Counted from the first letter of the stretch, positions 32,406 through 41,559 are shown. The stretch is 64,000 bases of DNA from an uncultured Solobacterium sp. (GCA_900547815.1 URHY01000001.1:1-64000); one strand, 5' to 3'. Notes: generated by a model from the sequence alone, not told the origin. Made by a program: numbers and translations.

Positions 32406-33329
32406 TTAGTAATAGATGTCAATTACATCAAATAAGTAATCAAATGTTGCCTTAAGTTTCTGATTGAAGCTATAGTCGTAATCTTGGTATATTCTATTCT
32501 TTAAAAATTTCAATTGATTATTGATTTTGCGCTTAACCCCATCGCTTGTAATCATGTGAATTGATGCGTAAAGTAGTGTAACGATTTGTCTGATTTTTTC
32601 TTTAGCAAGATATTTATCATTTCTTTGACGCTTTATTGATTTTAGACTGATTTTTACTGCATGATTAGTTTGGTGCTTCGATTCTTTGATTGTAACATCG
32701 TTTAATATACAATTATTATGAGCAGCTGCATTTCTTAATTCTTTTACATCTTTCATAAGATAAAAGTCATTCAGTAAGTCTTTATCGTTCCATCTATCTG
32801 CACAAAATTTATAGAATCTTAAATAATCGCCAAAAGATACAATTTCTATCAATGTCCATGCTGGATAATTTCCATTGTAATGTTGAATGATATCACCAAC
32901 ATAAGAACTATTGGCTTTTTCAAGTATTCTTTTCTCTAAAACTTGTCTATTTTGGCCTAGACTTATCATAAAATCATTTACTATTGAATAACCATCTTCA
33001 GCTTCGTCATTTTCCAAACGATGTAATAATTTAAGTTTGGAATAATGCTCTATATCTAGAGCAATTTCAAGGATAATACCTCGCAAATAATTATCGATAA
33101 TAGCTAGATCAACTAGATATGCAAAATCAAGATTTACATATTTACCTTTGTTTACTCCATCAGGATGTTTTCTAAAGTTTTTTCGGAAAGATGTTAACTT
33201 ATAATAATAATTGTTGCTTGTCAAATAATCTTCAGCACGTTCCTTGCAAAAAACATTAAAGGATATTCCTTTATCTTCTAAACGTTTCACCTGATCTGTA
33301 ACGCTTAATTTTTGTTTGTATATATTCAT
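32406..33329 (-). CDS. AbiF-like Abi_2 family HEPN protein
   Basis: 307 residues. The N-terminus (LSVTDQVKRLEDKGISF...AEDYLTSNNYYYKLTSFRKNF) and AYLVDLAIIDNYLRGIILEIALDIEH are the Abi_2 (AbiD/AbiF) pattern. RNAAAH near residue 208 is the HEPN R-x4-H ribonuclease motif. AbiF proteins act in abortive infection against phages. AAGGAGGGATAGG gives a very strong start. It is transcribed with an HTH gene 31 bases upstream, which may be its regulator. Confidence 0.85.
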   Translation of the reverse strand: MNIYKQKLSVTDQVKRLEDKGISFNVFCKERAEDYLTSNNYYYKLTSFRKNFRKHPDGVNKGKYVNLDFAYLVDLAIIDNYLRGIILEIALDIEHYSKLKLLHRLENDEAEDGYSIVNDFMISLGQNRQVLEKRILEKANSSYVGDIIQHYNGNYPAWTLIEIVSFGDYLRFYKFCADRWNDKDLLNDFYLMKDVKELRNAAAHNNCILNDVTIKESKHQTNHAVKISLKSIKRQRNDKYLAKEKIRQIVTLLYASIHMITSDGVKRKINNQLKFLKNRIYQDYDYSFNQKLKATFDYLFDVIDIYY

Positions 33330-33360
33330 CCTATCCCTCCTTTATATAATCATACCTAAA

Positions 33361-33705
33361 TTACTTATTATCCTTCTTAACTCTTTCGTATTCCATTTGT
33401 GTGACTGTATCCACTGTGTGCTGGCCTTTGTCATCTAGTAATCTGTAAATTTCAAGGTGTTTGCGTTCGTGATCAGTAAATGCAATATCGGATGAGTCAT
33501 CACCATATATCATTATATCTGTAGTAACGCCGAATAGATCAGCTAGTTTTTGTACTATACCCATTGGAGGTGTAGATTTGTTAGCAATCCACATTGATAC
33601 AGTACTTTCACCACGACCTACTTTTTCTCCTAACTCTTTCATTGTTAAACCATTCATTCGCATGTACTTCTCAACCGTGCTAGCAAACTTAATTTCTCTA
33701 TTCAT
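33361..33705 (-). CDS. XRE-family repressor upstream of abiF
   Basis: 114 residues with HTH_XRE at 10-68 (MNGLTMKELGEKVGRGESTVSMWIANK) and a charged C-terminal helix. AGAGGTGA precedes the start. It is first in the operon with abiF and divergent from another HTH gene, so it probably controls both directions. It could be a former prophage repressor. Confidence 0.75.
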   Translation of the reverse strand: MNREIKFASTVEKYMRMNGLTMKELGEKVGRGESTVSMWIANKSTPPMGIVQKLADLFGVTTDIMIYGDDSSDIAFTDHERKHLEIYRLLDDKGQHTVDTVTQMEYERVKKDNK

Positions 33706-33771
33706 TTTTTCACCTCTTTCTATTTAATTATAAAATATATTCAATAATATTCAAGAAAATCATAATAAAAC

Positions 33772-33786
33772 TTCAAAAAAATTGAA
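33772..33786. promoter_or_regulatory. Operator-like palindrome TTCAA-N5-TTGAA
   Basis: Lies in the divergent intergenic region between the two HTH genes; further ATTCAA half-sites are at 33739 and 33749. Confidence 0.45.
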
Positions 33787-33818
33787 ATACATTATGAATG
33801 TGCAAGGAGGTGATATAG

Positions 33819-34058
33819 ATGCAAGAAAGAATCAGTATTGAAGAAGCAATTAGGGAAGCAGGTCTTAAAAAGAAATATGTAGCCAATAAATTAGGTGTTT
33901 CAGATACATATATTAATGAATATTTGAAAAAGCCTGGCTCTATCTCGGTTAAAAATGCATCAATCATTTGTAAATTAATAAACGTTAATTATATTTACGT
34001 ACAAGAGATTTCAAGATCATGGATATATTCCAGGGTCTTTTTTTGTATATTTAATTGA
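33819..34058 (+). CDS. Small Cro-like HTH protein, possibly C-terminally altered
   Basis: 79 residues; residues 5-58 form an HTH (AGLKKKYVANKLGVSDTYINEYL). AAGGAGGTG upstream sets the start. The last ~20 codons run through the hairpin at 34014-34041, and TAAACGTTAATT inside the gene matches the rpsI end, so the tail may be foreign sequence joined by integration. Confidence 0.5.
   Translation: MQERISIEEAIREAGLKKKYVANKLGVSDTYINEYLKKPGSISVKNASIICKLINVNYIYVQEISRSWIYSRVFFCIFN
34014..34042 (+). terminator. Terminator at the end of the mobile array
   Basis: ATCATGGA...TTCCAGGGT is an imperfect stem followed by CTTTTTTT. If the array ends at 33990, this could be the original rpsI terminator. Confidence 0.55.
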
Positions 34059-34151
34059 ATTGAATATTTTTCTTTCATTGTATATATCTTTCGATTCAAA
34101 AGCCATATATGATAAAGGAATAGTATACATATTTTGTTTAGGGAGAAGAAG

Positions 34152-35201
34152 ATGGGAGCATATGATAATTGTATTATCCTGATTCCAGCATTACAGCCAG
34201 ATGAGCGCTTGATTCAAATGATTCATGGATTACATGAACGTGGTTTTCATAAAATTGCTGTTACGGATGATGGAAGTAGTGATGATCGACAGAAATACTT
34301 TCAAGAAGTAGAAATAATGGGCGTTAAAGTGATTCATCATTCTAAAAAAATGGGAAAAGGGGTAGCTTTAAGAAGTGCATTACGATTGGCGGATGAAAAA
34401 ATAGGAGAATCTGATTTCTATATAACGGCCGATTGTGATGGTCAATACTCGCCGGAAGATATTGAAAAGGTCGCAAAAGAATTATTAGAAAATCCAGATT
34501 GTTTTGTGCTCGGAGTACGTACATACGAAAGAAAAAAAGGTAAGAAAGTAAGATTTTGGTTGAATTCTTGCCAGAAATTATTTTTCCGTATTACCAATCA
34601 TGGAAAGGAATGTCCAGATCCTAGAAGTGGACTTCGTGGTTTTCCAGCTTCATTAAAAAAACTAGCACTATGTACAGAAGGAAAGTCGTATGATTATGAA
34701 TTGAATTTTCTAGATGCAGCCATACAAAAAACACCGATTGTAGTTGTACCTATTTGTTCAGAAACACATAATAGGAATGAAACAAGTCATTTTCGTCCGG
34801 TTGTAGATTTACTAGGAATGTATTTAAAATTCTGGAAATATCTATTTACATCAAATGTTGCGACTGTATTTGATTTAGTTTTCTTTATAATATTTGAAAG
34901 TTTGTTTTCTAAACTCGGTACGATTTCAATTTTTGTGGCAACTATATGCGCGAGAGCTATTAGTGGTAGTGTGGGATATATATTAAATCGTTATATTAGT
35001 TTTCATAGTAAATTAAATCCAGGAAGAGAAATGGTTCGCTATTCCATTGTGTTTGTATGTCAGATGGCTGCCAGTGGTATTTTGGTATCCTTACTAAGTG
35101 TTATTCCAATTCCTACTGTTATTGTAAAAGCTATCATTGATACAATTTTATTTTTTGTCGTCTACAATATTCAAAAAAATTGGGTATTTACCGAGAAATA
35201 A
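34152..35201 (+). CDS. Glycosyltransferase family 2 fused to GtrA
   Basis: 349 residues from ATG 34152 (GGGAGAAGAAG upstream). Residues 5-225 are a GT2 domain of the dolichyl-phosphate-mannose-synthase type: IPALQPDERL, DDGSSDD, DCDGQYS (D-x-D-type metal site) and PRSGLRGF. Residues ~230-349 are a GtrA domain with four membrane helices (VFDLVFFIIFESLF, ISGSVGYILNRYISF, MAASGILVSLLSVI, AIIDTILFFVVYNIQKNWVF). Such fusions load a sugar onto undecaprenyl phosphate and flip it for cell-surface glycan decoration. Confidence 0.85.
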   Translation: MGAYDNCIILIPALQPDERLIQMIHGLHERGFHKIAVTDDGSSDDRQKYFQEVEIMGVKVIHHSKKMGKGVALRSALRLADEKIGESDFYITADCDGQYSPEDIEKVAKELLENPDCFVLGVRTYERKKGKKVRFWLNSCQKLFFRITNHGKECPDPRSGLRGFPASLKKLALCTEGKSYDYELNFLDAAIQKTPIVVVPICSETHNRNETSHFRPVVDLLGMYLKFWKYLFTSNVATVFDLVFFIIFESLFSKLGTISIFVATICARAISGSVGYILNRYISFHSKLNPGREMVRYSIVFVCQMAASGILVSLLSVIPIPTVIVKAIIDTILFFVVYNIQKNWVFTEK

Positions 35202-35204
35202 AAA

Positions 35205-35232
35205 AGACATCCTGCTTTGGGATGTCTTTAAA
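35205..35232. terminator. Bidirectional terminator
   Basis: AAAGACATCC and GGATGTCTTT around TGCTTTG, serving the GT2-GtrA gene and the convergent yitT-like gene. Confidence 0.85.
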
Positions 35233-35233
35233 T

Positions 35234-36097
35234 TTATCTAAGCTTTTCGACTCTTTTCTTATTATTCCAAGTACCGATGACTTCATTGACTGTAGATACA
35301 GTAACGAATGCTTCAATATCACTTTCTTGAAGATAATATAGTAATTTTTTATATTCATTTGTAGCCATGATTGTGACAAGTTCTGTATGTTCTGTTTTAT
35401 CATAACCACCTTTTGCCGAATATAAAGTAACACCACGCCTTAATGTGTTCATAATATAATCTTGAATCACTTCATATTCTTTGGATAAGATACAAATCTT
35501 CTTTTTCTTATTAAAACCATCAATAAAATAATCTACAGCCTGACCATTGGCTAAAGTTGCCAATGCACCAACCACTAAAGCACCAATATCATATACAATT
35601 AGACTTGTTGTACAAATGAGTAGCCCAACTAATGTACAAGCTTTACCAAGATCCATATGTGTATATTTATTTACAATTTTCGCGATAATATCCGTTCCAC
35701 CACTTGATGCGTTTACACGAAATAGTATGGTTTGTCCAAAAGCTAAAATTAATATATATGTAGCCATGTCAAAAACAGCATTTTGGGTTAAAGAAATATT
35801 GTTTGGATAGATTCTTTCAAATACAGCTAGAAATAAAGGTAATAATAAAGAGGCATAAATTGTTTTTGCCCCAAATTCCTTACCAATTAGAACAATACCT
35901 AGAATCAACAATAAGGCGTTGATCACAAAGGTAAGTGTAGAAATAGATAGACTTGTGATTTTAGCTAAAACCATAGCTAAACCAGTAACACTTCCAGTGA
36001 TGACTTCACTAGGAATCAAGAAGAAATATATGGCGACACTGATGATGAACATGGCGAGTGTAATAGTTAAAAAACTTTTTATTGTATTCGTTTTCAT
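35234..36097 (-). CDS. YitT family membrane protein
   Basis: 287 residues from ATG 36097, which has GGAGG 8 bases upstream; a GTG at 36112 would overlap that site. About six N-terminal membrane segments (SFLTITLAMFIISVAIYFFL, LALLLILGIVLIG, and others) with NASSGGTDIIAKIV, then a soluble C-terminal DUF2179 domain (~205-280, ILSKEYEVIQDYIM, RGVTLYSAKGGYDK). Transport role unknown in the family. Confidence 0.85.
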   Translation of the reverse strand: MKTNTIKSFLTITLAMFIISVAIYFFLIPSEVITGSVTGLAMVLAKITSLSISTLTFVINALLLILGIVLIGKEFGAKTIYASLLLPLFLAVFERIYPNNISLTQNAVFDMATYILILAFGQTILFRVNASSGGTDIIAKIVNKYTHMDLGKACTLVGLLICTTSLIVYDIGALVVGALATLANGQAVDYFIDGFNKKKKICILSKEYEVIQDYIMNTLRRGVTLYSAKGGYDKTEHTELVTIMATNEYKKLLYYLQESDIEAFVTVSTVNEVIGTWNNKKRVEKLR

Positions 36098-36141
36098 TTG
36101 TAAAACCTCCACTTTTTATTATGCCAAAAAAAGTGTAAAAA

Positions 36142-36163
36142 AAGAAGAGCATTATCTCTTCTT
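36142..36163 (-). terminator. Terminator of the aro operon
   Basis: AGAAGAG (36143-36149 complement) and CTCTTCT pair around CATTAT, and on the minus strand are followed by TTTTTTT. Confidence 0.8.
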
Positions 36164-37006
36164 CGCATCGGTTTTATTAAACTTATCTCTACGCTTTGTG
36201 GATTGAATGAATAGGCGTTTCATTTCTTGTGTATCTTCTTGTTCTAAAGAATCTCTAAAGTGAGAGATTGAATCGATAAACTGATTGATTTCATCTAATA
36301 AGATATCTTTATTCATAATAAATAATTCGGTCCATAAATCTTCATTGATTTTTGCGATACGTGTTAAATCTCTAAAGCTATCTCCTGTATATTCTACAAG
36401 ATGAGCATTATCGTGTGTATTCATTAAAGATACCGCAATGACATGGGTTAACTGTGATAAAAAGCCGATCATTTTATCATGCTCTTCAATGGATAGTGTA
36501 CAAATTCTACCAAATTCCATTTTATGAGCTAATTCTTTTACGGCTTCAATTGTTTCGGCTTTATTCTTCTGAGTAGGAACAAGAATAAAGTTTGAACCTT
36601 TAAAAATAGTTTCATCACTAAATTCAATACCACGAGATTCTCTACCACACATGGGGTGAATACTCAATAATTCAAGATCTTCGCGTAATACATTTTGAAT
36701 AGGTTTGACAATATTTGTCTTTACACCACTAATATCCATTAATAATGAATTTTTAGGAATATCATTCTGATAGACTTCAATCCAAGGAAGAATTTTAGTT
36801 GGATATAAACAGAAGATAAATGTATCACACTTTGAAATGACATCTAAAGGATTTGTGCTACCATCTACGATGATTTTTAATTCTTTGGCTTTACCAATGG
36901 TTTGTTGAGATACATCAATACCATAGACGTTGTAGTTTAAGCGTGTTAGTTTCTTCGCAAAACTCGCTCCCATTAATCCAAGTCCTATAATCGCAATATT
37001 TGTCAT
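36152..37006 (-). CDS. tyrA: Prephenate dehydrogenase
   Basis: 284 residues. The NAD(P)-binding loop is IIGLGLMGAS (5-14), followed by CLYPTKILPWI, SIHPMCGRESRG (prephenate dehydrogenase active-site region) and a helical C-terminal domain containing FLSQLTHVIAVSL. It converts prephenate to 4-hydroxyphenylpyruvate for tyrosine. There is no ACT domain. Last gene of the aroBCA-tyrA operon, overlapping aroA by 4 bases. Confidence 0.92.
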   Translation of the reverse strand: MTNIAIIGLGLMGASFAKKLTRLNYNVYGIDVSQQTIGKAKELKIIVDGSTNPLDVISKCDTFIFCLYPTKILPWIEVYQNDIPKNSLLMDISGVKTNIVKPIQNVLREDLELLSIHPMCGRESRGIEFSDETIFKGSNFILVPTQKNKAETIEAVKELAHKMEFGRICTLSIEEHDKMIGFLSQLTHVIAVSLMNTHDNAHLVEYTGDSFRDLTRIAKINEDLWTELFIMNKDILLDEINQFIDSISHFRDSLEQEDTQEMKRLFIQSTKRRDKFNKTDAKKR

Positions 37007-38265
37007 AGAATCTCAACCTTTCCACCTAAGCTTTGAATGTCTTCAAAGAAAGTAGGGTAACTCTTTGTGATGGCTTGGGCATCATCAATAATACATTCGG
37101 AACCTGCACATAATCCAAATACCGTCATTGCCATAACAATACGGTGATCATTATGTCCAAAGATTTCTACTGTATTATTTGATTGGTAGTGTTCTTTACC
37201 ATGAATTTGAATCGAATCAAATGTGGATGTAATGTCTACACCCCATTTTTTAAGCTCGGTTTCCATTGCCTCAATACGATCACTTTCTTTCATGCGTAAA
37301 CGAGCTGCATTCACAATATTTGTTTCACCATTTGTGAAACTGGCTAAGACACATAAGATTGGTCCTAAATCCGGACAATTAGATAAGTCGATAGTTTGTG
37401 GTACAGGTTGTTTTTTTGTGAATGTGATCGTATCCTTGTCACTTGTAAAACTAGGAATACAATCTAAAATGGCTTTATCTCCTTGTTTACTTAACATGTC
37501 CATGTTGGAGCATGAAAGAGTATTGTTTAAAGTGCCTAACACCGCAAAGAAGGCTAGTTGAGAAAAGTCTCCTTCTACAGAAACATCTTGTGCTTTATAG
37601 TGTTGGTTTCCTTTTATTAAATATGAATTTGAACTTGTTTCCAAAATTTCAATGCCAAATTTCGCTAACATTTGAATCGTAAGATTTACATAGCTCTTTG
37701 ATTCATAAGGCTCAGTAATTGTAAGTGTACTATCTTGACCTAATAATGGAAGGACAAACATGAAGCCTGTAATAAACTGACTTGAAATATCTCCTTGTAC
37801 AACATAGTCTTTTGCTTGTAGATTTCCACTCACAATGATTTCTTTATCGGATTGATTAAATTCAATGTTTTGTTTTTTAAATTCATTCGCATATACATCC
37901 ATAGGTCTTTGAAGCAATCTTCCTTGACCTAAAAATTTAACTTTGGCATTTGTACATGCAGCAAGTGGAATCAAGAAGCGTAAAGTAGAACCGGATTCAT
38001 TCGCATTACACGTAATACTTCCTTCTTGTTTAAAAAGATTAGTGCCTGTTACTTCATATGTAGTTTCATCGATTTGTTTAATTATAGCACCCAAAGCTTT
38101 CATGCAGCCAACGGTCGCTTCAATATCCTTTGAGTTTGTGACATTAGAAACAAGACTTGTACCATCACTTAATGAGGCGCAAATCAATGCTCTATGCGCC
38201 ATAGATTTGGATGCGGGTATCTTTACATTTCCATGTACTTTACTTTGTGTTACTTTTACTTTCAT
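37003..38265 (-). CDS. aroA: 3-phosphoshikimate 1-carboxyvinyltransferase (EPSP synthase)
   Basis: 420 residues with the family's landmarks: KVHGNVKIPASKSMAHRA (Lys and Ser that bind shikimate-3-phosphate), ESGSTLRFLIPL, GQGRLLQRP, SSQFITG, and the C-terminal RMKESDRI and GHNDHRIVMAM. It joins PEP and shikimate 3-phosphate. The LRFLIPLAAC stretch lacks the L-F-L-G-N-A-G-T form of classic class I enzymes. Overlaps aroC and tyrA by 4 bases each. Confidence 0.95.
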   Translation of the reverse strand: MKVKVTQSKVHGNVKIPASKSMAHRALICASLSDGTSLVSNVTNSKDIEATVGCMKALGAIIKQIDETTYEVTGTNLFKQEGSITCNANESGSTLRFLIPLAACTNAKVKFLGQGRLLQRPMDVYANEFKKQNIEFNQSDKEIIVSGNLQAKDYVVQGDISSQFITGFMFVLPLLGQDSTLTITEPYESKSYVNLTIQMLAKFGIEILETSSNSYLIKGNQHYKAQDVSVEGDFSQLAFFAVLGTLNNTLSCSNMDMLSKQGDKAILDCIPSFTSDKDTITFTKKQPVPQTIDLSNCPDLGPILCVLASFTNGETNIVNAARLRMKESDRIEAMETELKKWGVDITSTFDSIQIHGKEHYQSNNTVEIFGHNDHRIVMAMTVFGLCAGSECIIDDAQAITKSYPTFFEDIQSLGGKVEIL

Positions 38266-39371
38266 TCAAAATCCCCCTGAAGTGGCTTAATGGCAAGCCT
38301 AGACATATATAAATCTAATAAACCAAACGCAACTACACTGTCGACAACGATTCTTGCACGGTGCAAGATGCATGGGTCGTGTCTTCCTTGAATTTTAAGA
38401 TCAACGTTTTCTTTTGAAAGATAATCCACAGATTCTTGTGTTTTAAAAATGGATGGTGTTGGCTTTATACAAGTATGAATGATAATTGGCATTCCATTTG
38501 TGATGCCACCATTGATTCCGGCATTATTATTGGTTTTTGTTTCAATTTTATTAGTAAAATGGAAGGCATCATTGGCTTGAGATCCTTTTAGTTTCGCAAA
38601 GCCAAATCCTTCGCCAAAGGAAACACCTTTGACGGCTGGTACAGAGAAAATTAAGTGTGATAAAATGCTTTCTACAGAATCAAAGAATGGTTCTCCTAGT
38701 CCTGCAGGAAGGCCTATAATAGCTGTTTCTAAAATACCACCTAATGAATCACCTTCAGCAGCTGCTTTTTCGATTTCTTGAATCATTTGATCTTTAATTT
38801 GATCGTCAATAACCGCAAATATTTTCTCATTGACTTCAAAAATTTGTTTTTCTAAAAGATCATAGTCTTGACTAAAAGGAATATCCGAAAGGGTATATAA
38901 ACTTTCAATGTGTGATCCGATCACAATCCCTTGTGATTTCAGAATTTGTCTACAAATACTTCCAGCAGCTACAATGCATGCGGTAAGTCTTCCAGAAAAG
39001 TGTCCACCACCACGATAGTCTTGGTAACCATTGTATTTTTCAAAGGCAGTAAAATCAGCATGTCCAGGACGCAATCTTCCATGGAAGGCAGAATAGTCTT
39101 TTGATTTAGTGTTTTGATTCTCAATGATAATTGTAAGTGCAGTTCCGGTTGTATACCCGTTATACATTCCTGAAATAATATGCACTTCATCCGCTTCATG
39201 TCTTTGGGTTGAAATCTTACCTGTTGCCTTACGTTTATCCATATCGGCTTTGATTTGTTCCATATCGACCTGAAAGCCTGCAGGAAGACCATCTAATGTG
39301 ATACCAATGGCTGGACCGTGACTTTCACCAAATAATGTCCAAGATATATTTGTGCCGAAATTATTTTTCAT
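38262..39371 (-). CDS. aroC: Chorismate synthase
   Basis: 369 residues. Conserved FMN/EPSP-binding segments are present: GESHGPAIGITLDGLPAG, RPGHADFTAFEKY, DYRGGGHFSGRLTA, and the C-terminal QGRHDPCILHRARIVVDSV. It makes chorismate by 1,4-elimination and needs reduced FMN. It overlaps aroB by 11 bases and aroA by 4. Confidence 0.96.
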   Translation of the reverse strand: MKNNFGTNISWTLFGESHGPAIGITLDGLPAGFQVDMEQIKADMDKRKATGKISTQRHEADEVHIISGMYNGYTTGTALTIIIENQNTKSKDYSAFHGRLRPGHADFTAFEKYNGYQDYRGGGHFSGRLTACIVAAGSICRQILKSQGIVIGSHIESLYTLSDIPFSQDYDLLEKQIFEVNEKIFAVIDDQIKDQMIQEIEKAAAEGDSLGGILETAIIGLPAGLGEPFFDSVESILSHLIFSVPAVKGVSFGEGFGFAKLKGSQANDAFHFTNKIETKTNNNAGINGGITNGMPIIIHTCIKPTPSIFKTQESVDYLSKENVDLKIQGRHDPCILHRARIVVDSVVAFGLLDLYMSRLAIKPLQGDFE

Positions 39372-40374
39372 AAGGTCCTCTTTCTAATACGTCTTGTATG
39401 TCTTCAAAAGAAAGTTCTTTGATGATATAAGAACCAGATTGCTTCACTAGAATTGTAGAGACTGTGTTATGACTGCTTTTCTTATCATGTGTTACATATT
39501 TTAATAATGTGGCAGTATCATAGTCTGGTACTTGAGGCAAATCTAGTTTTTTATAGATGTTTAATACGCGTTGTTTTAATGCTTCATCTTCAATAAAGAA
39601 TAACATACCCATCGCCACGCATTCTCCATGAAGATATGTATTTAATCCATATGCCGATTCAATGGCGTGTCCAATGGTATGTCCAAAGTTTAAAATTTTT
39701 CTAAGATTACTTTCTCTTTCATCTTGTTGAACAACGTCACGCTTTAATTCAATGGAACGCGTAATAATCGCATCGATATCTAATGTGTCTTGTTCAAATA
39801 AAGAGACTAAGTGATCATCTAGAATCAGTCCCATTTTAAGTGCTTCACAAAGACCGTTGTGTTGTTGGCGAAGGGAAAGAGTCGATAATACGTTTGGATC
39901 GATAATAACGGTTTTTGGTTGCCAAAATGCACCTACAATATTTTTATAGGAACCCATATCAATGGCAACTTTACCACCTACACTTGAATCAACCTGGCTT
40001 AATACGGTTGTTGGAATGTTGTAGAAATCAATGCCGCGCATGTAGCTTGCAGCGACAAAGCCTGCAAGATCTCCAACAACGCCTCCACCTACTGCGATAA
40101 TGGCATCTTTTCGAGACATGTTGTGTTGAATCATTTCTTCTAAAAGATGTTTATATTGATCAAAACATTTGGATGGTTCTCCTTGTAGTATGGTGCATAC
40201 AAAAGAATCCGGGCATTGTTCCTTTACAATGTTGACCCATTTTTCTGGAACACCTGTATCTGTGATGATCGCAATCTTTCTTGATACAGGAATATATTCA
40301 TGTACTTTTCGAATTGCGTTTCTTTCAATATATATTGGATATGAATGATTTTCTAAATCGACATTTAACTTCAT
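39361..40374 (-). CDS. aroB: 3-dehydroquinate synthase
   Basis: 337 residues. NAD-binding loop AVGGGVVGDLAGFVAASYMRG, PTTVLSQVDSSVGGKVAID, and metal-ligand region NFGHTIGHAIE plus LHGECVAMGM. First gene of the operon; ATGAAAGGAGTT upstream. No T-box or other leader element is evident ahead of it; a palindrome TTTCAGAA-N3-TTCTGAAA lies at 40419-40437. Confidence 0.95.
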   Translation of the reverse strand: MKLNVDLENHSYPIYIERNAIRKVHEYIPVSRKIAIITDTGVPEKWVNIVKEQCPDSFVCTILQGEPSKCFDQYKHLLEEMIQHNMSRKDAIIAVGGGVVGDLAGFVAASYMRGIDFYNIPTTVLSQVDSSVGGKVAIDMGSYKNIVGAFWQPKTVIIDPNVLSTLSLRQQHNGLCEALKMGLILDDHLVSLFEQDTLDIDAIITRSIELKRDVVQQDERESNLRKILNFGHTIGHAIESAYGLNTYLHGECVAMGMLFFIEDEALKQRVLNIYKKLDLPQVPDYDTATLLKYVTHDKKSSHNTVSTILVKQSGSYIIKELSFEDIQDVLERGPYEK

Positions 40375-40452
40375 AATAAAAAACTCCTTTCATATATCAT
40401 ACCATGAACATAAGCTTTTTTCAGAAATTTTCTGAAAGAAGTAGTTCAATGA

Positions 40453-41022
40453 ATATATGGAGTACTCGTTAAGACTCAATATTATTTGAAATTGAAAATA
40501 AAGGATACGTATCGTGTCACAAATATTGGAAAAAATGTAGAAGATTTAATGATTACGTGTCTTTTGTATGATGTGAGCTATTGTATACAGTTCAAAACAC
40601 AGGATGAGTGGTAAAATCATGGAAGGGTATCTAGTAAAATGGTTCGTGAATTTCTGAAATCGATTGATTATCCGAAAGAGAGAATTCAGGATATGTGTTT
40701 TGCGATTGCGATTCATGTGGATTTAAAAGCTGATTTTGATGGGGAATATAATGCGTTTACACTGAGTGTACAAGAGGCGGATAATATTGATCGTGTAGGT
40801 GCGTATCGATTATATGAAACATTAGAAGCTGTACAGTTTAGTAAACAACCAATAGAAGTACAGATTCAGTATGTGGATTTGATGCTACAAACATTGAATG
40901 AATATACTTCTTATACATGTGCTACAAAGACGGTACAAACATTATGGCTAGACCGTATTCAATTTCAAATCGATTATTTTGGGCGTTTAAAAGATCAATT
41001 CAAAATATCCACAGCCTTATAA
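40453..41022 (+). pseudogene. HD-domain phosphohydrolase pseudogene
   Basis: A continuous frame reads DLMITCLLYDVSYCIQFKTQDEW, stop (TAA at 40612), NHGRVSSKMVREFLKSI... to 41022. The normal HD pair is spoiled (LLYD instead of LLHD), a nonsense codon interrupts it and the N-terminus is short. The surviving C-terminal ORF (127 codons from 40639) contains AIAIHVD. Confidence 0.7.
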
Positions 41023-41544
41023 GCTGTGGATAAATGTTTCTACACGATACATGATTTGTTTCAGATTCTTAATATCTGTTTGAATATTTCCTGTTTCTAA
41101 GGAATGATTTCCATCAACAATACTATGAAATTCAATAAGATGATAAATACAATAACGCTTAATCTTATCGAAGGTAGCCCATTGGTCTTTGGTTCCAGAA
41201 TACACTAAATCTTTTTGTTGAAGATATTCCAAAGTAAAATCTAATGGCGTGAAATAGATATTTGCAGTTAACTTATATTCATGGGCAAGTTTAGCTGCAC
41301 AATAAGTACCTATACTTTTAGATATGAATAGAATGGAATCAAATGTGCCTAAATCCATTTTTTCAATTTGATTTTTGGCTTGTCTATACGCTTCATCTTT
41401 AGATTTATTTAAATCAAAGTCTAGGTTTTTAAAATGAATTTCTTTGATTTCATAATCCATATTCTTTAATATCTTCTTTGAATAATATAGTAATGGTTTA
41501 TCCGTGTGATATCCAATTCCAGGAAATAATATAGCGAGTTTCAT
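41017..41544 (-). CDS. Alpha/beta-hydrolase-like protein
   Basis: 175 residues. ILFPGIGYHTDKPLLYYS at the start and FISKSIGTYCAA (nucleophile-elbow-like S-K-S-I-G) with GNHSLETGN near the C-terminus (possible catalytic His) fit a small alpha/beta hydrolase. Substrate unknown. Its 3' end shares the CCACAGC/GCTGTGG hairpin (41010-41031) with the convergent pseudogene. Confidence 0.6.
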   Translation of the reverse strand: MKLAILFPGIGYHTDKPLLYYSKKILKNMDYEIKEIHFKNLDFDLNKSKDEAYRQAKNQIEKMDLGTFDSILFISKSIGTYCAAKLAHEYKLTANIYFTPLDFTLEYLQQKDLVYSGTKDQWATFDKIKRYCIYHLIEFHSIVDGNHSLETGNIQTDIKNLKQIMYRVETFIHSL

Positions 41545-41559
41545 GCCTTTAGTATAGGA

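Larger units (their letters stand above)
32040..33990. mobile_element. Element C remnant carrying AbiF-type defence
   Basis: Starts at the third attachment copy and has arm-like repeats 80 bases inside, the same distance as in element A. It holds a hairpin-rich region, abiF, and a divergent HTH pair. No integrase remains. The right end is uncertain: candidate attachment-like strings are AAACGTAG at 32387 and TAAACGTTAATT at 33979-33990. Confidence 0.35.

Noticed and set aside
40419-40437. Terminator for the gene upstream of aroB
   Set aside because: The palindrome TTTCAGAA-N3-TTCTGAAA has no T run on either strand; at most an operator.
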